Below, piece by piece: positions 1-9,354 of a DNA stretch of 61,400 bases (the stretch's first letter is position 1; every line of letters begins with the position of its first letter). This stretch comes from Methylobacterium isbiliense (lineage in GTDB: Bacteria; Pseudomonadota; Alphaproteobacteria; Rhizobiales; Beijerinckiaceae). The notes beneath the pieces are model-generated. The model was given only the letters and a program-made list of their open reading frames with translations. It made no database searches and was not told where the DNA came from. The position numbers and the translations under genes were made by a program. The DNA lies in the NCBI RefSeq assembly GCF_022179325.1, contig NZ_BPQQ01000027.1:1-61400 (forward strand), read 5' to 3'.

Positions 1-57
1 TGCCCCCGCCGCCCAAGACCGGCACGGATGCCGAGGCGGTCTTGGGCGGCGGGGGCA
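1..57. repeat. Perfect 21-bp inverted repeat at the window edge
   Basis: Bases 1-21 are the exact reverse complement of 37-57, with a 15-base loop between them. It lies inside the presumed phosphatase reading frame, encoding LPPPPKT on one side and its antisense on the other. It has no T-run and starts at base 1. Confidence 0.8.
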
Positions 58-214
58 GGATCGCCCGGGTGTCGAGCGTCCCGGCCGCCAGATAGGGGAC
101 GCGGGCGGGTGCCTGCGGCACGACGGGATCGGCCGAGACCGGCGGCGCGGCCTCCCGGGCGGGCGACGCGGCGGCGAGGAGCAGGGAAGCGAAAGCGGGC
201 AGGATGCGGCGCAT
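1..214 (-). CDS. Probable class A acid phosphatase, N-terminal part only
   Basis: A minus-strand reading frame opens at ATG 214 and runs off the window edge (71 codons seen). It begins with a signal-peptide-like stretch (MRRILPAFASLLLAAA), then a Pro/Ala-rich linker and the segment YLAAGTLDTRAILPPPP. A YL...G..D.R..LPPPP segment after the signal peptide is typical of periplasmic class A nonspecific acid phosphatases (PAP2 fold); the catalytic part would lie beyond the window. Residues after PPPPKT do not look like the family, and the DNA there forms a perfect hairpin, so the last 15-20 codons may not be genuine. The identification rests on this short segment alone. Confidence 0.42.
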   Translation of the reverse strand, partial: MRRILPAFASLLLAAASPAREAAPPVSADPVVPQAPARVPYLAAGTLDTRAILPPPPKTASASVPVLGGGG

Positions 215-478
215 GGCAGTCCGGGTCTGAGAAGGCGAGCGAGCCGGGGGCAGGACGTGTCGCATCGTCCGGTGCGACCCGGCGCAGCTTGAGCCGCAAG
301 GCGGGCGACGCGATGGCGAGCCACCGCGAGACGGCTCGGCATCGCGCCGTCGCATTGAGCAGCCCTTAACCACCGCCGCATCCGGATCACGGGAGCTGAC
401 GGCATTTAACCCCCCGTCGACGCGGCCGCCTCCACAAGACGAGACGCGAGGTTCGACCAACGAACCGGTCCTGTCTTG

Positions 479-1783
479 ATGAAGAGACGGCCTCGCATCA
501 GACGTCCTGCGTTGCGGAGAATCCCCGTGGCCGCGCCTCACCTTCGTCCTGTCGATGTCGTTCCGGTCCCGGATCCGGATGCGCAGGCCCCCCACCCGGC
601 ACCGGCCCGGCGCGAGCGCATCCTGCACGTTTTCCGGGCCCCGGTGGGCGGGCTGTTCCGCCATGTCCTCGACGTCGCCCGGCTGCAGATCGCGGCGGGC
701 CACGAGGTCGGCTTCTTCTGCGATGCGAGCACCGGGGGCGAGCGCGCCGCGGCGGTGCTGGCCGACCTCACCCCCCGCCTCGCGCTCGGCCTCACCCGGG
801 TGCCGATGCGGCGCAACCCGCACCCGCGCGACCTCGCGGCGGTCGCGGGCCTGTACCGGCTCATGGGCCGCACGGCGCCGACCGTGCTGCACGGGCACGG
901 CTCGAAGGGCGGCCTGTTCGCCCGCATCGCGGTGGCGCCGCGCGGGGTGGCCGATCCGGTCCGCGCCTACACGCCGCACGGCGGCAGCTTCAACTACCGG
1001 CCGGGCAGCGCCCTGCACCAGGTCTACATGGCCGCCGAGGCGGCGCTCTCCCGGCGCACCGACGTCTTCCTGTTCGAGAGCGAGTACATCGCCGGGCGCT
1101 ACCGGGCCTTCGTGGGCGAGACCGACCGGCTGGTGCGCATCGTGCCCAACGGCATCGACGCTTCCGAATTCGCACCGATCGATCGCGCACCGGACCCCTT
1201 CGACCTCGTCTATATCGGCGAGTTGCGGGACGCGAAGGGGGTGCCGGTGCTGTTCGAGGCGCTGGCGCGCCTGCGCCACGCCTTCGACCGCCGCCTGACC
1301 CTGCTGGTGGTCGGATCCGGGCCGGACGAGGCCGCCCTGAAGGCACGCGCCGACCGCCTCGGGCTCTCCGGGGCGATCCGCTTCGAGCCGCCCCAGGCGA
1401 TCCGCTCGGCCCTCTGCCGCGGCCGCGTGATGGTGGTGCCCTCCTTCGCCGAATCACTGCCCTACGTCGTGCTGGAGGCCGCCGCCGCGGCCCAGCCGCT
1501 CGTCGCCACGACGGTCGGCGGCATCCCGGAGATCTTCGGCCCCGCGGCCGGCGCGCTGGTGCCGCCCCGGGACGTGGAGGCCCTCGCCCTCGCGGTGATG
1601 CGCAAGCTCGACCAGCCCGAGACAGAGCGCCAGGGCGAGGCGGCGGGGCTCAGCGCCTTCATTCGTACCCGCTTCTCCATGCAGCGCATGGCCGACGGGG
1701 TGCTCGCCGGCTACGCCGCCGCCCACGCACAGCGGGCCGGCGCCCTGCCCGTCCCGGGCGCGCCCGCACCGTCGCGCCGCTGA
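479..1783 (+). CDS. GT4-family glycosyltransferase (exopolysaccharide type)
   Basis: 434 aa from ATG 479; a TTG at 476 is also in frame. After a basic N-terminus, the N-terminal Rossmann half (about residues 45-240) has the ILHVFRAPVGGLFRHVLDVA start and LHGHGSKGG loop usual in GT4 enzymes. The C-terminal half has VYIGELRDAKGVPVL, LLVVGSGPDE and the donor-binding PSFAESLPYVVLEAAAAAQPLVATTVGGIPE region with the E-x7-E arrangement. It should transfer a nucleotide sugar to a lipid-linked acceptor at the cytoplasmic face. The next gene, 55 bases downstream in the same direction, is a sugar-phosphate priming transferase, which supports a role in polysaccharide assembly. Sugar specificity cannot be read from sequence. 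No clear Shine-Dalgarno is visible. Confidence 0.88.
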   Translation: MKRRPRIRRPALRRIPVAAPHLRPVDVVPVPDPDAQAPHPAPARRERILHVFRAPVGGLFRHVLDVARLQIAAGHEVGFFCDASTGGERAAAVLADLTPRLALGLTRVPMRRNPHPRDLAAVAGLYRLMGRTAPTVLHGHGSKGGLFARIAVAPRGVADPVRAYTPHGGSFNYRPGSALHQVYMAAEAALSRRTDVFLFESEYIAGRYRAFVGETDRLVRIVPNGIDASEFAPIDRAPDPFDLVYIGELRDAKGVPVLFEALARLRHAFDRRLTLLVVGSGPDEAALKARADRLGLSGAIRFEPPQAIRSALCRGRVMVVPSFAESLPYVVLEAAAAAQPLVATTVGGIPEIFGPAAGALVPPRDVEALALAVMRKLDQPETERQGEAAGLSAFIRTRFSMQRMADGVLAGYAAAHAQRAGALPVPGAPAPSRR

Positions 1784-1838
1784 CCCCCGCGGCCGTCACC
1801 CCCGAGCCGTCCGCCCCGACCTCAGCCGGATCCACGTC

Positions 1839-3368
1839 ATGAGCGCGTTCGACGTCCGCGACATCCTGAAGACGGCCGCCGCCCAGGAGGCGGGGGCCGG
1901 GCCGGCTCCCGCGCGCGGCGCGATGCCGCCGGCCGAGAACCTCGTTCCGCCGCGCGCCGATGCGCCGCTCTCGCCGGTCGTCGTGGCGGGCTGCGTGCGC
2001 CTCGCCGAGCTGGTCCTGGTGGCGGCGACCGGCCTTGTGGTCCATGCGGCGGTGCTGGGCGGCGTGGTGCCGCTCAACCACGTCTATCTGGCGGCCATCG
2101 GCGGGCTCGCGGTGCTCACCGTGGCGGTGCTGCAGTCTGCCGGAACCTACGGGATCCGCGCCCTCCGGGCGTTCTTCACCGCCGGCATGCGCGTCGTGGT
2201 CGGCTGGTCGCTGGTGTTCCTGATGGCCGGCACGGTCGTGTTCTTCGCCAAGCTCGGTGATCACTACTCGCGGCTGTGGCTCGGCACGTTCTATCTCGCG
2301 GGCCTGAGCGTGCTGCTCACCGAGCGGCTGGTGCTGTCCCTGATCATCGGCACGCAGATGCGCCGGGGCCGGTTCGACCGGCGCACCGCCATCGTGGGCG
2401 GCGGCGAGTCCGCCGAGGCGCTGATCCGCTCCCTGGAGCATCAAAGCGATTCCGGCATCCGCATCGTCGGCGTGTTCGACGACCGCAACGACGGGCGCTC
2501 GGCCGACGTGGTGGCGGGCTATCCCAAGCTCGGCACCGTGAGCGACCTCGTGACCTATGCCCGCCACACGCGGCTCGACCTGATCGTGTTCACCCTGCCG
2601 ATCTCCGCCGAGGGCCGCATCCTGGCGATGCTGTCGAAGCTCTGGGTGCTGCCGATCGACATCCGCCTCTCGGCCCATGCGAGCAAGCTGCGCCTGCGCC
2701 CGCGCTCCTACTCCTATCTCGGCTCCGTGCCGGTGCTCGACGTCTTCGACAAGCCGATCGCCGACTGGGACGTGGTGGTGAAGAGCCTGTTCGACCGCGT
2801 GGTCGGCGGCCTGATGCTCATCGGCTTCGCGCCCGTCATGATCGCGGTGGCGCTCGCCGTGAAGCTGACCTCGCGCGGGCCGGTGTTCTTCCGGCAGAAG
2901 CGCTACGGCTTCAACAACGAGCTGATCGAGGTCTACAAGTTCCGCTCGATGTACGTCGACCAGAGCGATGCGGGTGCCGCCAGACTCGTCACCAAGGGCG
3001 ACCCGCGGGTGACCCCGGTCGGGCGCTTCATCCGCAGGACCTCGCTCGACGAACTGCCGCAGCTCTTCAACGTGCTGAAGGGCGACCTCTCCCTCGTCGG
3101 TCCCCGTCCGCACGCGCTCCAGGCCAAGGCCGCCAACACGCTCTACGATCAGGTCGTCGACGGCTACTTCGCACGCCACAAGGTCAAGCCGGGGCTGACC
3201 GGCTGGGCGCAGATCAACGGCTGGCGCGGCGAGACCGACACCAGCGAGAAGATCCAGCGCCGCGTCGAGCACGACCTCTACTACATCGAGAACTGGTCGG
3301 TGCTGTTCGACCTGCGCATCCTGGCCAAGACGCCCTTCGCGCTACTCAAGGCCGAGAACGCCTACTGA
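1839..3368 (+). CDS. Undecaprenyl-phosphate glucose phosphotransferase-type priming enzyme
   Basis: 509 aa. A bacterial sugar transferase of the polyisoprenyl-phosphate hexose-1-phosphate transferase class, which loads the first sugar phosphate onto undecaprenyl phosphate to start exopolysaccharide synthesis. There are four predicted membrane segments around residues 45-165, a central Rossmann-like region ([14 protein letters not shown], about 185-200), a further hydrophobic re-entrant helix near 320, then the catalytic C-terminus with [30 protein letters not shown] and [12 protein letters not shown]. This order and length fit the WcaJ/ExoY-like, TIGR03023-type family. It is paired with the upstream glycosyltransferase and ends just before a strong hairpin. 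Confidence 0.93.
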   Translation: MSAFDVRDILKTAAAQEAGAGPAPARGAMPPAENLVPPRADAPLSPVVVAGCVRLAELVLVAATGLVVHAAVLGGVVPLNHVYLAAIGGLAVLTVAVLQSAGTYGIRALRAFFTAGMRVVVGWSLVFLMAGTVVFFAKLGDHYSRLWLGTFYLAGLSVLLTERLVLSLIIGTQMRRGRFDRRTAIVGGGESAEALIRSLEHQSDSGIRIVGVFDDRNDGRSADVVAGYPKLGTVSDLVTYARHTRLDLIVFTLPISAEGRILAMLSKLWVLPIDIRLSAHASKLRLRPRSYSYLGSVPVLDVFDKPIADWDVVVKSLFDRVVGGLMLIGFAPVMIAVALAVKLTSRGPVFFRQKRYGFNNELIEVYKFRSMYVDQSDAGAARLVTKGDPRVTPVGRFIRRTSLDELPQLFNVLKGDLSLVGPRPHALQAKAANTLYDQVVDGYFARHKVKPGLTGWAQINGWRGETDTSEKIQRRVEHDLYYIENWSVLFDLRILAKTPFALLKAENAY

Positions 3369-3370
3369 CA

Positions 3371-3406
3371 TCAACGGCCCAGGATGCCGACGCATCGGGC
3401 CGTTGA
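3371..3406. terminator. Bidirectional hairpin between convergent genes
   Basis: Perfect 10-bp arms (TCAACGGCCC at 3371-3380, GGGCCGTTGA at 3397-3406), with the inner GATGC/GCATC also able to pair. It lies between the ends of the priming transferase and the convergent small secreted protein. There is no T-run, so factor-independent action is uncertain. Confidence 0.6.
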
Positions 3407-3416
3407 GCCGCTCCCC

Positions 3417-3659
3417 TCACCCCGCGAGCGGCGCGAAGAAGCAGAAGACGTAGTCGCCGCGGTGGCACCAGTGGAAGTTGCCGTCCTTGCTCGGCCGGAC
3501 CTTGGACAACGGCACGAAGATGCCGTGGGTCTGGTAGCCGCCCGGCACCTCCACGGCGTCCTGCACCGGTTCGCAATCATGGTCGGAGCAGCACTCGTAG
3601 GGATACCACGAATGTGCCGGCTGGATGAGCGACAGCGCGACGAGCAGCGCAGCTTTCAT
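3417..3659 (-). CDS. Small secreted Cys-rich protein, unknown function
   Basis: 80 aa from ATG 3659, preceded by a good GGGGAGGG ribosome site; a longer 109-codon reading from 3746 has no such site. MKAALLVALSLIQPAHS is a signal peptide. The mature part begins WYPYECCSDHDCEPV and ends KDGNFHWCHRGDYVFCFFAPLAG, with Cys residues spaced like a small disulfide-bonded periplasmic protein. Short proteins starting WYP.ECC...DC are common unknowns in Hyphomicrobiales. It stands alone between convergent exopolysaccharide genes and the end of the formate dehydrogenase operon. Confidence 0.72.
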   Translation of the reverse strand: MKAALLVALSLIQPAHSWYPYECCSDHDCEPVQDAVEVPGGYQTHGIFVPLSKVRPSKDGNFHWCHRGDYVFCFFAPLAG

Positions 3660-3861
3660 GGGCGGCGGACCCTCCCCTGAGCCGGCCGGCGATGCCGGGT
3701 CCCGGTCACTCCGGCATTCCTCATGCCAGTTCGGGCGGTCTGCCATTCACAAAATCAAGTCGACGGCTCGCCGGATGTCCCGACCATCTGCCGGTCGACC
3801 GGACCCTGTGCCGGAGCGAAGGCCTGCAGGGCGCACCGAACGGATCGCCGCGCGAGCGGGG

Positions 3862-3887
3862 CCGGGCGCCGCCGGAGCGGCGCCCGG
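3862..3887. terminator. Hairpin just after fdh1A
   Basis: Perfect 11-bp arms (3862-3872 and 3877-3887) around a 4-base loop, 5 bases past the stop of fdh1A on the minus strand. Very GC-rich and without a T-run. It is the likely 3' end of the fdh1 message or an RNA stabiliser. Confidence 0.55.
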
Positions 3888-3892
3888 CGGCG

Positions 3893-6856
3893 CTATTCGG
3901 CGGCGATCGAGGTCGCGACCGCGGGCACGACCCGGGCCGCGCAGAACTTGAATTCCGGGATCTTGCCCATCGGGTCCAGCGCCGGGTTGGTGAGGAGATT
4001 GGCGGCCGCCTCGGCGTAGCAGAAGGGCATGAACACCATGCCGTCCGGCACGTCGCGGTCGGAGCGCACCTTCACCTCCACGGCACCGCGCCGCGTCTCC
4101 AGCCGCACCCGGTCGCCCGGCACGAGGCCGAGACGGCCGAGTTCCCGCGGCCCCATCAGCGCCATCGCCTCGGGCTCGATCGCGTCGAGGATCCCGGCCC
4201 GCCGCGTCATGGAGCCGGTATGCCAGTGCTCCAGCACCCGGCCCGTGGAGAGCACCATCGGGAATTCGGTGTCGGGCACCTCGTCCGGGGGCACGATCGC
4301 GGCGGGCACGATCTTCGCCCGGCCGCTCTCGGTGGGGAAGCCGGCGTAGAAGATGATCTCGTGGCCGGGCTCGTCGGGCGCGTCCACCGGGTAGGTCACC
4401 GCACCCTCGCGCTCCACCCGCTCCCAGGTGATGTTCTTGAGGGAAGGCATCACCTGCGCCATCTCGGCGAAGACGTCGGCGGGGCCGCGGTAGTCCCACG
4501 ACAGGCCGAGGCCCCGGGCCATTTCCTGGATGATCCACCAATCCTGGCGCGCGTCCCCGGGCGGGGGCACCACCGGGCGGGCCATCTGCACCCGCCGGTC
4601 GGTGTTGGTGAAGGTGCCGGCCTTCTCGGCGAAGGCCGAGGCCGGCAGGACCACATCGGCGTGGAAGGCGGTCTCGGTGAGGAAGAGGTCCTGCACCACG
4701 AGATGGTCGAGCTTGGCCAGCGCCTCGCGGGCGTGGTTGAGGTCGGGGTCCGACATCGCCGGGTTCTCGCCCTCGACGTACATGCCCCGGATCTGCCCGG
4801 CGTGGATCGCCTTCATGATCTCGACGACGGTGAGGCCCTGCTTGGGGTCGAGCGACTGGCCCCAGAAGGTCTCGAACAGCTCCCGCACCGCCGCCTTCTC
4901 GACGGATTGGTAATCGGGATAGACCATCGGGATCAGGCCGGCGTCGGAGGCGCCCTGCACGTTGTTCTGGCCGCGCAGCGGGTGCAGCCCGGTGCCGGGG
5001 CGGCCGATCTGGCCGGTGGTGAGCGCGAGCGCGATCAGGCAGCGGGAATTGTCCGTGCCGTGGACGTGCTGGCTCACCCCCATGCCCCAGAAGATGATCG
5101 AGGCGCGCGAGCGGGCGTAGAGGCGGGCGACCTCGCGCAGGGTCTCGGCCGGGATGCCGCAGACCTTCTCCATCCGCTCGGGCGTGAACTCGCGGATGCG
5201 CTCCTTCAGCGTGTCGAAGTTCTCGGTGTAGCCGGCGATGTACTGCTGATCGGTGAGGCCCTCCTCGATGATCACGTTGAGCATCGCGTTCAGCATCGCC
5301 ACGTCGGAGCCCGGCTTGAAGGCGAGGTGCCGGTAGGCGTGGCGCGACAGGACCTGACGCCGCGGATCCATGATGATCAGCTTGGCGCCGCGCTCCTTGA
5401 CGGCGTTCTTGATGAAGGTGGCGGCGACCGGGTGGTTCACGGTCGGGTTGGCGCCGATGATGACGATCACCTCGGCGTCGAGGGCGGCCGAGAACGGGGC
5501 GCTCACGGCGCCCGAGTTCAGCCCCTCCATCAGGGCCGCCACCGAGGAGGCGTGGCAGAGCCGGGTGCAATGGTCGACGTTGTTGGTGCCGAAGCCGAGC
5601 CGCACCAGCTTCTGGAACAGGTAGGCCTCTTCGTTCGAGCCCTTGGCGGAGCCGAAGCCCGCCAGCGCGCCGCGGCCGTGCGTGTCGCGGATGGCGCGCA
5701 GGCCGCCCGCGGCGCGCTCCAGCGCCTCCTCCCAGGTCGCCTCGCGGAAATGCGTCCAGGGATTGGCCGGATCGACTTGGTCGTTGACGTGCTTGGGCAC
5801 GTTGTCCAGGCGGATCAGCGGCGCCGTCAGCCGGTGGGGGTGGTGGACGTAATCGAAGCCGAAGCGGCCCTTCACGCAGAGCCGGTTGCGGTTGGCCGGG
5901 CCGTCCTTGCCCTCCGCGTAGACGATGCGCTCGTCCTTGACCTTGTAGGAGACCTGACAGCCGACGCCGCAATAGGGGCAGAGGGAATCGACCGTGCGGT
6001 CCGGATAGACGACGCGCTCCTGCGCGTCGTTGAGGTAGGCGGCGGGCATCAGGGCGCCGGTCGGGCAGGCCTGCACGCACTCGCCGCAGGCCACGCAGGT
6101 CGACTGGCCCATCGGGTCGTCGAAGTCGAACACCACCTTGGCGTCGGCATTGCGGTAGGCCATGCCGATGACGTCGTTGACCTGGACCTCGCGGCAGGCC
6201 CGGACGCAGAGATTGCACTGGATGCAGGCGTCGAGATTGACCCGCATCGCCGGGTGGCTCGAATCCGGGTGCCAGCGCTCCTCGGAGGGGAAGCGGCTCT
6301 CGGTCACGCCGGCACAATCGGCCTGGGCCCAGAAGTGGGAATCCGGGTCGTGGGAGGTCGCGCGCTCCGGCTGGTCGGCGACCAGCAGCTCCATGACCAT
6401 GGCGCGGGACTTCACCGCCCGGTCGCTCTGGGTCTTCACCTTCATGCCGACGGCCGGCACGCGCTTGCAGGAGGCGGCGAGCACGCGCTCGCCCTCGATC
6501 TCGACCATGCAGGCGCGGCAATTGCCGTCCGGCCGGTAGCCCGGGGCGGGCTTGTGGCAGAGATGCGGGATATGCGTGCCGAGGCGCCGGGAGACCTCCC
6601 ACAGGGTCTCGCCGGGCCGCGCCTCGACGGTCTGCCCGTCGAGTTCGAACACCACGCCCGGGATGCCGGCCGGCATCTCGCGCAGGCCCGCCGTCCCGCT
6701 CGGGGCGGGTCCCGCCTGCCCGCCGGACTTCTGCCCTTGCGAGTAGGCGCCGCCCTGCGCGGCGCCGCCCGTGCCGCCCGCATCCTGCGGACCGGCGGGA
6801 CCGGTGACGAGGGGATCGCCGCCGGCCGGCTTGCTGATCTGGGTACCGCTGCTCAT
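3893..6856 (-). CDS. fdh1A: NAD-dependent formate dehydrogenase, alpha (catalytic) subunit
   Basis: 987 aa. Oxidises formate to CO2 at a molybdopterin (tungsten or molybdenum) centre and passes electrons through Fe-S clusters to the NAD-reducing beta subunit; cytoplasmic. The N-terminal NuoG-like [2Fe-2S] region contains CHKPAPGYRPDGNCRACMVE. It is followed by 8Fe ferredoxin motifs CIQCNLCVRAC and CVACGECVQACPTG, the [4Fe-4S] motif CPYCGVGCQ, and the molybdopterin domain. The metal-ligand Cys followed by His is in LCHASS (Cys434); the ligand is Cys, not selenocysteine. The C-terminal dinucleotide-binding domain contains VLSTGRVLEHWHTGSMTRR. Length and the partner's length match the tungsten Fdh1 of Methylorubrum extorquens. 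Second gene of the fdh1B-fdh1A operon, with a 31-base gap. Confidence 0.95.
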   Translation of the reverse strand: MSSGTQISKPAGGDPLVTGPAGPQDAGGTGGAAQGGAYSQGQKSGGQAGPAPSGTAGLREMPAGIPGVVFELDGQTVEARPGETLWEVSRRLGTHIPHLCHKPAPGYRPDGNCRACMVEIEGERVLAASCKRVPAVGMKVKTQSDRAVKSRAMVMELLVADQPERATSHDPDSHFWAQADCAGVTESRFPSEERWHPDSSHPAMRVNLDACIQCNLCVRACREVQVNDVIGMAYRNADAKVVFDFDDPMGQSTCVACGECVQACPTGALMPAAYLNDAQERVVYPDRTVDSLCPYCGVGCQVSYKVKDERIVYAEGKDGPANRNRLCVKGRFGFDYVHHPHRLTAPLIRLDNVPKHVNDQVDPANPWTHFREATWEEALERAAGGLRAIRDTHGRGALAGFGSAKGSNEEAYLFQKLVRLGFGTNNVDHCTRLCHASSVAALMEGLNSGAVSAPFSAALDAEVIVIIGANPTVNHPVAATFIKNAVKERGAKLIIMDPRRQVLSRHAYRHLAFKPGSDVAMLNAMLNVIIEEGLTDQQYIAGYTENFDTLKERIREFTPERMEKVCGIPAETLREVARLYARSRASIIFWGMGVSQHVHGTDNSRCLIALALTTGQIGRPGTGLHPLRGQNNVQGASDAGLIPMVYPDYQSVEKAAVRELFETFWGQSLDPKQGLTVVEIMKAIHAGQIRGMYVEGENPAMSDPDLNHAREALAKLDHLVVQDLFLTETAFHADVVLPASAFAEKAGTFTNTDRRVQMARPVVPPPGDARQDWWIIQEMARGLGLSWDYRGPADVFAEMAQVMPSLKNITWERVEREGAVTYPVDAPDEPGHEIIFYAGFPTESGRAKIVPAAIVPPDEVPDTEFPMVLSTGRVLEHWHTGSMTRRAGILDAIEPEAMALMGPRELGRLGLVPGDRVRLETRRGAVEVKVRSDRDVPDGMVFMPFCYAEAAANLLTNPALDPMGKIPEFKFCAARVVPAVATSIAAE

Positions 6857-6887
6857 GGGGTCGCTTTCGCTTGTCCGGCCCGCCGCG

Positions 6888-8606
6888 CTACTCGGCCGCC
6901 ATGGGCCGCGGCGTCGGAAACAGGTCCGGGAAATACTTGATGACGCTGGTGAGCGGGTTCGAGGCCGCCTGCCCCAGGCCGCAGATCGAGGCGTCGCGCA
7001 TGCAGGCCGAGAGTTCGCCGAGGAGGTCGGTGTCCCAGACCCCGTGCTCCATCAGCATGCGGGCCTTCTGGGTTCCGACCCGGCAGGGTGTGCACTGGCC
7101 GCAGGACTCGTCCTCGAAGAAGCGCATCAGGTTGAGCGCCGCCCCGCGCACGTCGTCCTGATCCGAGAGCACCACCACGGCGGCCGAGCCGATGAAGCAG
7201 CCGTACTTCTCGAGGGTGCCGAAATCGAGCGGGATGTCGTCCATCGAGGCCGGCAGGATGCCGCCCGAGGCGCCGCCCGGCAGATAGGCCGCGAAGCTGT
7301 GCCCCTCGGCCATGCCGCCGCAGAACTCCTCGATGAGTTCGCGGATGGTGACGCCGGCCGGCGCGAGCTTGACGCCGGGTTCCTTCACGCGGCCCGAGAC
7401 CGAGTACGAGCGCAGGCCGGTGCGGCCGTTGCGCCCATGGCTCTTCCACCACGCCGCGCCCTTCTCGATCAGGTCGCGCACCCAGTAGAGCGTCTCGACG
7501 TTGTTGATCAGCGTCGGGCGGCCGAACAGGCCGACCTGGAACGGGAAGGGCGGCTTGTGGCGCGGCAGGCCGCGCTTGCCCTCCAGGCTCTCGATCAGCG
7601 AGGATTCCTCGCCGCAGATATAGGCCCCGGCCCCGCGCCGCAGGTGAAGGCGCGGCCCTCCCGGCGGCAGCTTGGCGATCTCGCGCGCCAGGATCTCGCG
7701 GGCGATCGGGTATTCGTCGCGGATGTAGAGGTAGACCTCCTCCGCCTCGACCACGTGGGCGCCGATCAGCGTCCCTTCGAGGAAGCGGTGCGGGTCGGTG
7801 TTGAGATAGAGCTGGTCCTTGAAGGTGCCGGGCTCGCCCTCGTCGCCGTTGACGGCCATCAGGCGCGGCCCGGGCTCGCCGCGCACCGAGCGCCACTTGC
7901 GTCCCGTGGGGAAGCCCGCCCCGCCGAGGCCCCGCAGCGAGCCGTCGTCGAGGATCGCCAGCACCTGATCAACCGTGAGGTCGCCGGAGCGCAGGCGTTC
8001 CAGCGTCGCGTAGCCGCCGCCCGCCCGGTAGGCGTCGTAATCGACGTAGTCCGGGATGTGCGCGTGGGTGTCGCCTGCCGCGACCGCCGCCTTGACGCTC
8101 TCGGGCGTGGCGCGGTGCAGGAAATTGTGGCCGACCTCCGCCGCCGGGGCGTGGTCGCACAGGCCCACGCAGGGTGCGCGTACCACCCGCACCTGCCCGC
8201 CGATCTCGGCCTGGAGCGCCGCCAGCAGGTCCTCGGCGCCGTGCATCGCGCAGGTCAGGCTGTCGCAGACCCGCACGGTGAGCGCCGGCACCGGGGTCTC
8301 GCCCTCCTTCACCACGTCGAAATGGGCGTAGAAGGTTGCGGTCTCGAACACCTCCGCGAAGGCGAGCCCCATCTCGTCGGCGAGCGCCGCGAGATGGGGA
8401 GCGCTGATCTGGCCGTAGGTGTCCTGGATCCGATGCAGGTGCTCGATCAGGAGGTCGCGTTGCCGAGACGCCTCGCCGAGGAGGCCTGCAATTTCGGCCT
8501 TGGCGCGCGGATCCACTTGGCGGCCCTTCGGGACGGGCCTCGCCCGCTCGCGTCCGCGTCCCGGATGATCGAAGCGCTGAACGCGCGTGACGTCGTGCTG
8601 GCTCAT
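6888..8606 (-). CDS. fdh1B: NAD-dependent formate dehydrogenase, beta subunit (NuoE-NuoF fusion)
   Basis: 572 aa. Takes electrons from the alpha subunit and reduces NAD+ at an FMN site. Residues about 40-180 are a NuoE-type thioredoxin-like [2Fe-2S] domain (CDSLTCAMHGAEDLL and APCVGLCDHAPA supply the Cys ligands). Residues about 210-560 are NuoF-like, with the GLGGAGFPTGRKW FMN loop, NGDEGEPGTFKD, GAGAYICGEESSLIESLEGKRG and the C-terminal [4Fe-4S] motif ESCGQCTPCRVGT. The NuoE-NuoF fusion of about 570 residues is the form found in Fdh1. First gene of the operon; its promoter must lie in 8607-8956. Confidence 0.95.
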   Translation of the reverse strand: MSQHDVTRVQRFDHPGRGRERARPVPKGRQVDPRAKAEIAGLLGEASRQRDLLIEHLHRIQDTYGQISAPHLAALADEMGLAFAEVFETATFYAHFDVVKEGETPVPALTVRVCDSLTCAMHGAEDLLAALQAEIGGQVRVVRAPCVGLCDHAPAAEVGHNFLHRATPESVKAAVAAGDTHAHIPDYVDYDAYRAGGGYATLERLRSGDLTVDQVLAILDDGSLRGLGGAGFPTGRKWRSVRGEPGPRLMAVNGDEGEPGTFKDQLYLNTDPHRFLEGTLIGAHVVEAEEVYLYIRDEYPIAREILAREIAKLPPGGPRLHLRRGAGAYICGEESSLIESLEGKRGLPRHKPPFPFQVGLFGRPTLINNVETLYWVRDLIEKGAAWWKSHGRNGRTGLRSYSVSGRVKEPGVKLAPAGVTIRELIEEFCGGMAEGHSFAAYLPGGASGGILPASMDDIPLDFGTLEKYGCFIGSAAVVVLSDQDDVRGAALNLMRFFEDESCGQCTPCRVGTQKARMLMEHGVWDTDLLGELSACMRDASICGLGQAASNPLTSVIKYFPDLFPTPRPMAAE

Positions 8607-8956
8607 GGCCTCACCGTATCATCTGGCATACAAAATACAAGCAGCGGCGCGAGCAAGCGCATAGGGAGTCAGGATCCCGGGCTTAGGGGGCGGCGGTGGA
8701 GGCGGGGGACCGGGGGCCAGCGCCCGGTTCCGATCGCCGCGCCCGACGCGACGAACCGTCCCTCTCACGGGGTCCGAGAATAAGGTTCCGGCCCGTCGTC
8801 GTCAGGGTAGGCGGTCTTCGACCAAGGTCCAAGACGTCGCAGGACTCCCTTCGCAGGAGACGCGTCCTGCAGGAATGGCTTCGGCGCACATCCGTGTCGC
8901 CCCTTGAGGCGCCGAGCCGCCGCGAGAGGCCGGATTCGCGCGAGGCGGCGGGCGGT
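8607..8956. other. Gene-free stretch carrying the fdh1 promoter region
   Basis: 350 bases without a convincing gene. Just upstream of fdh1B (minus strand, about 8610-8645) is an AT-rich patch with the repeated word TTGTAT/TTGTATG, a candidate promoter or operator. The rest is GC-rich with only random short frames. The small gene ending at 8957 is also transcribed leftward and would need to end in this region. Confidence 0.5.
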
Positions 8957-9262
8957 TCACTGTCCGCCGAAGGTCCGCAGCGGACGGCCGGCTTCGGAGC
9001 GGTGGCCCATCGTGACGTGACCGGCCGCGTCGAGTTCCGCCACCCGCGGCCCGGCCACCGCGTTCAGCTCGGCCTCGAAGGCGTCGAGGGCGGCGTTGGC
9101 GGCCTGCCGCGGTGCCTCGCCGCCGTGCAGAGCCTCGGCGAGCCGCCCGAGCAGGTCCTCCGCCATGCGCGGCGTCAGAGGCGGCCGCACCCCGGCGAGA
9201 TAGGCCTGCGCGATGCGGCGCGGCCAATCGGGATGCGGGGTCTCCGGGTTCGTCGGCATCAT
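8957..9262 (-). CDS. Small acidic protein, unknown function
   Basis: 101 aa starting at the paired ATGATG (9262/9259), preceded by a strong GGGAGGAG site. Predicted mostly helical: a segment PDWPRRIAQAYLAGVRPPLTPRMAEDLLGRLAEAL followed by a second helix rich in Ala and Glu. No signal peptide or membrane segment and no family recognised. It lies 92 bases downstream of the HD-GYP gene on the same strand and could be cotranscribed. The ribosome site and amino-acid composition make it more convincing than overlapping frames. Confidence 0.6.
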   Translation of the reverse strand: MMPTNPETPHPDWPRRIAQAYLAGVRPPLTPRMAEDLLGRLAEALHGGEAPRQAANAALDAFEAELNAVAGPRVAELDAAGHVTMGHRSEAGRPLRTFGGQ

Positions 9263-9354
9263 GGCTCCTCCCGCGGAGGAAACGCGCCGCGGCCGCTTTC
9301 GTCCCCGAGGTTTAGCCCCCCAAGGTGTCGTCCCTGGTGTCGTCCCCTGGGCCG

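Noticed and set aside
28-369. 113-codon plus-strand frame at the window start.
   Set aside because: Arg/Ala/Gly-rich, no ribosome site, and it overlaps the more plausible minus-strand signal-peptide gene.
5555-5557. Possible selenocysteine at the formate dehydrogenase active site.
   Set aside because: The codon is TGC (Cys434), so it is the Cys-type enzyme.
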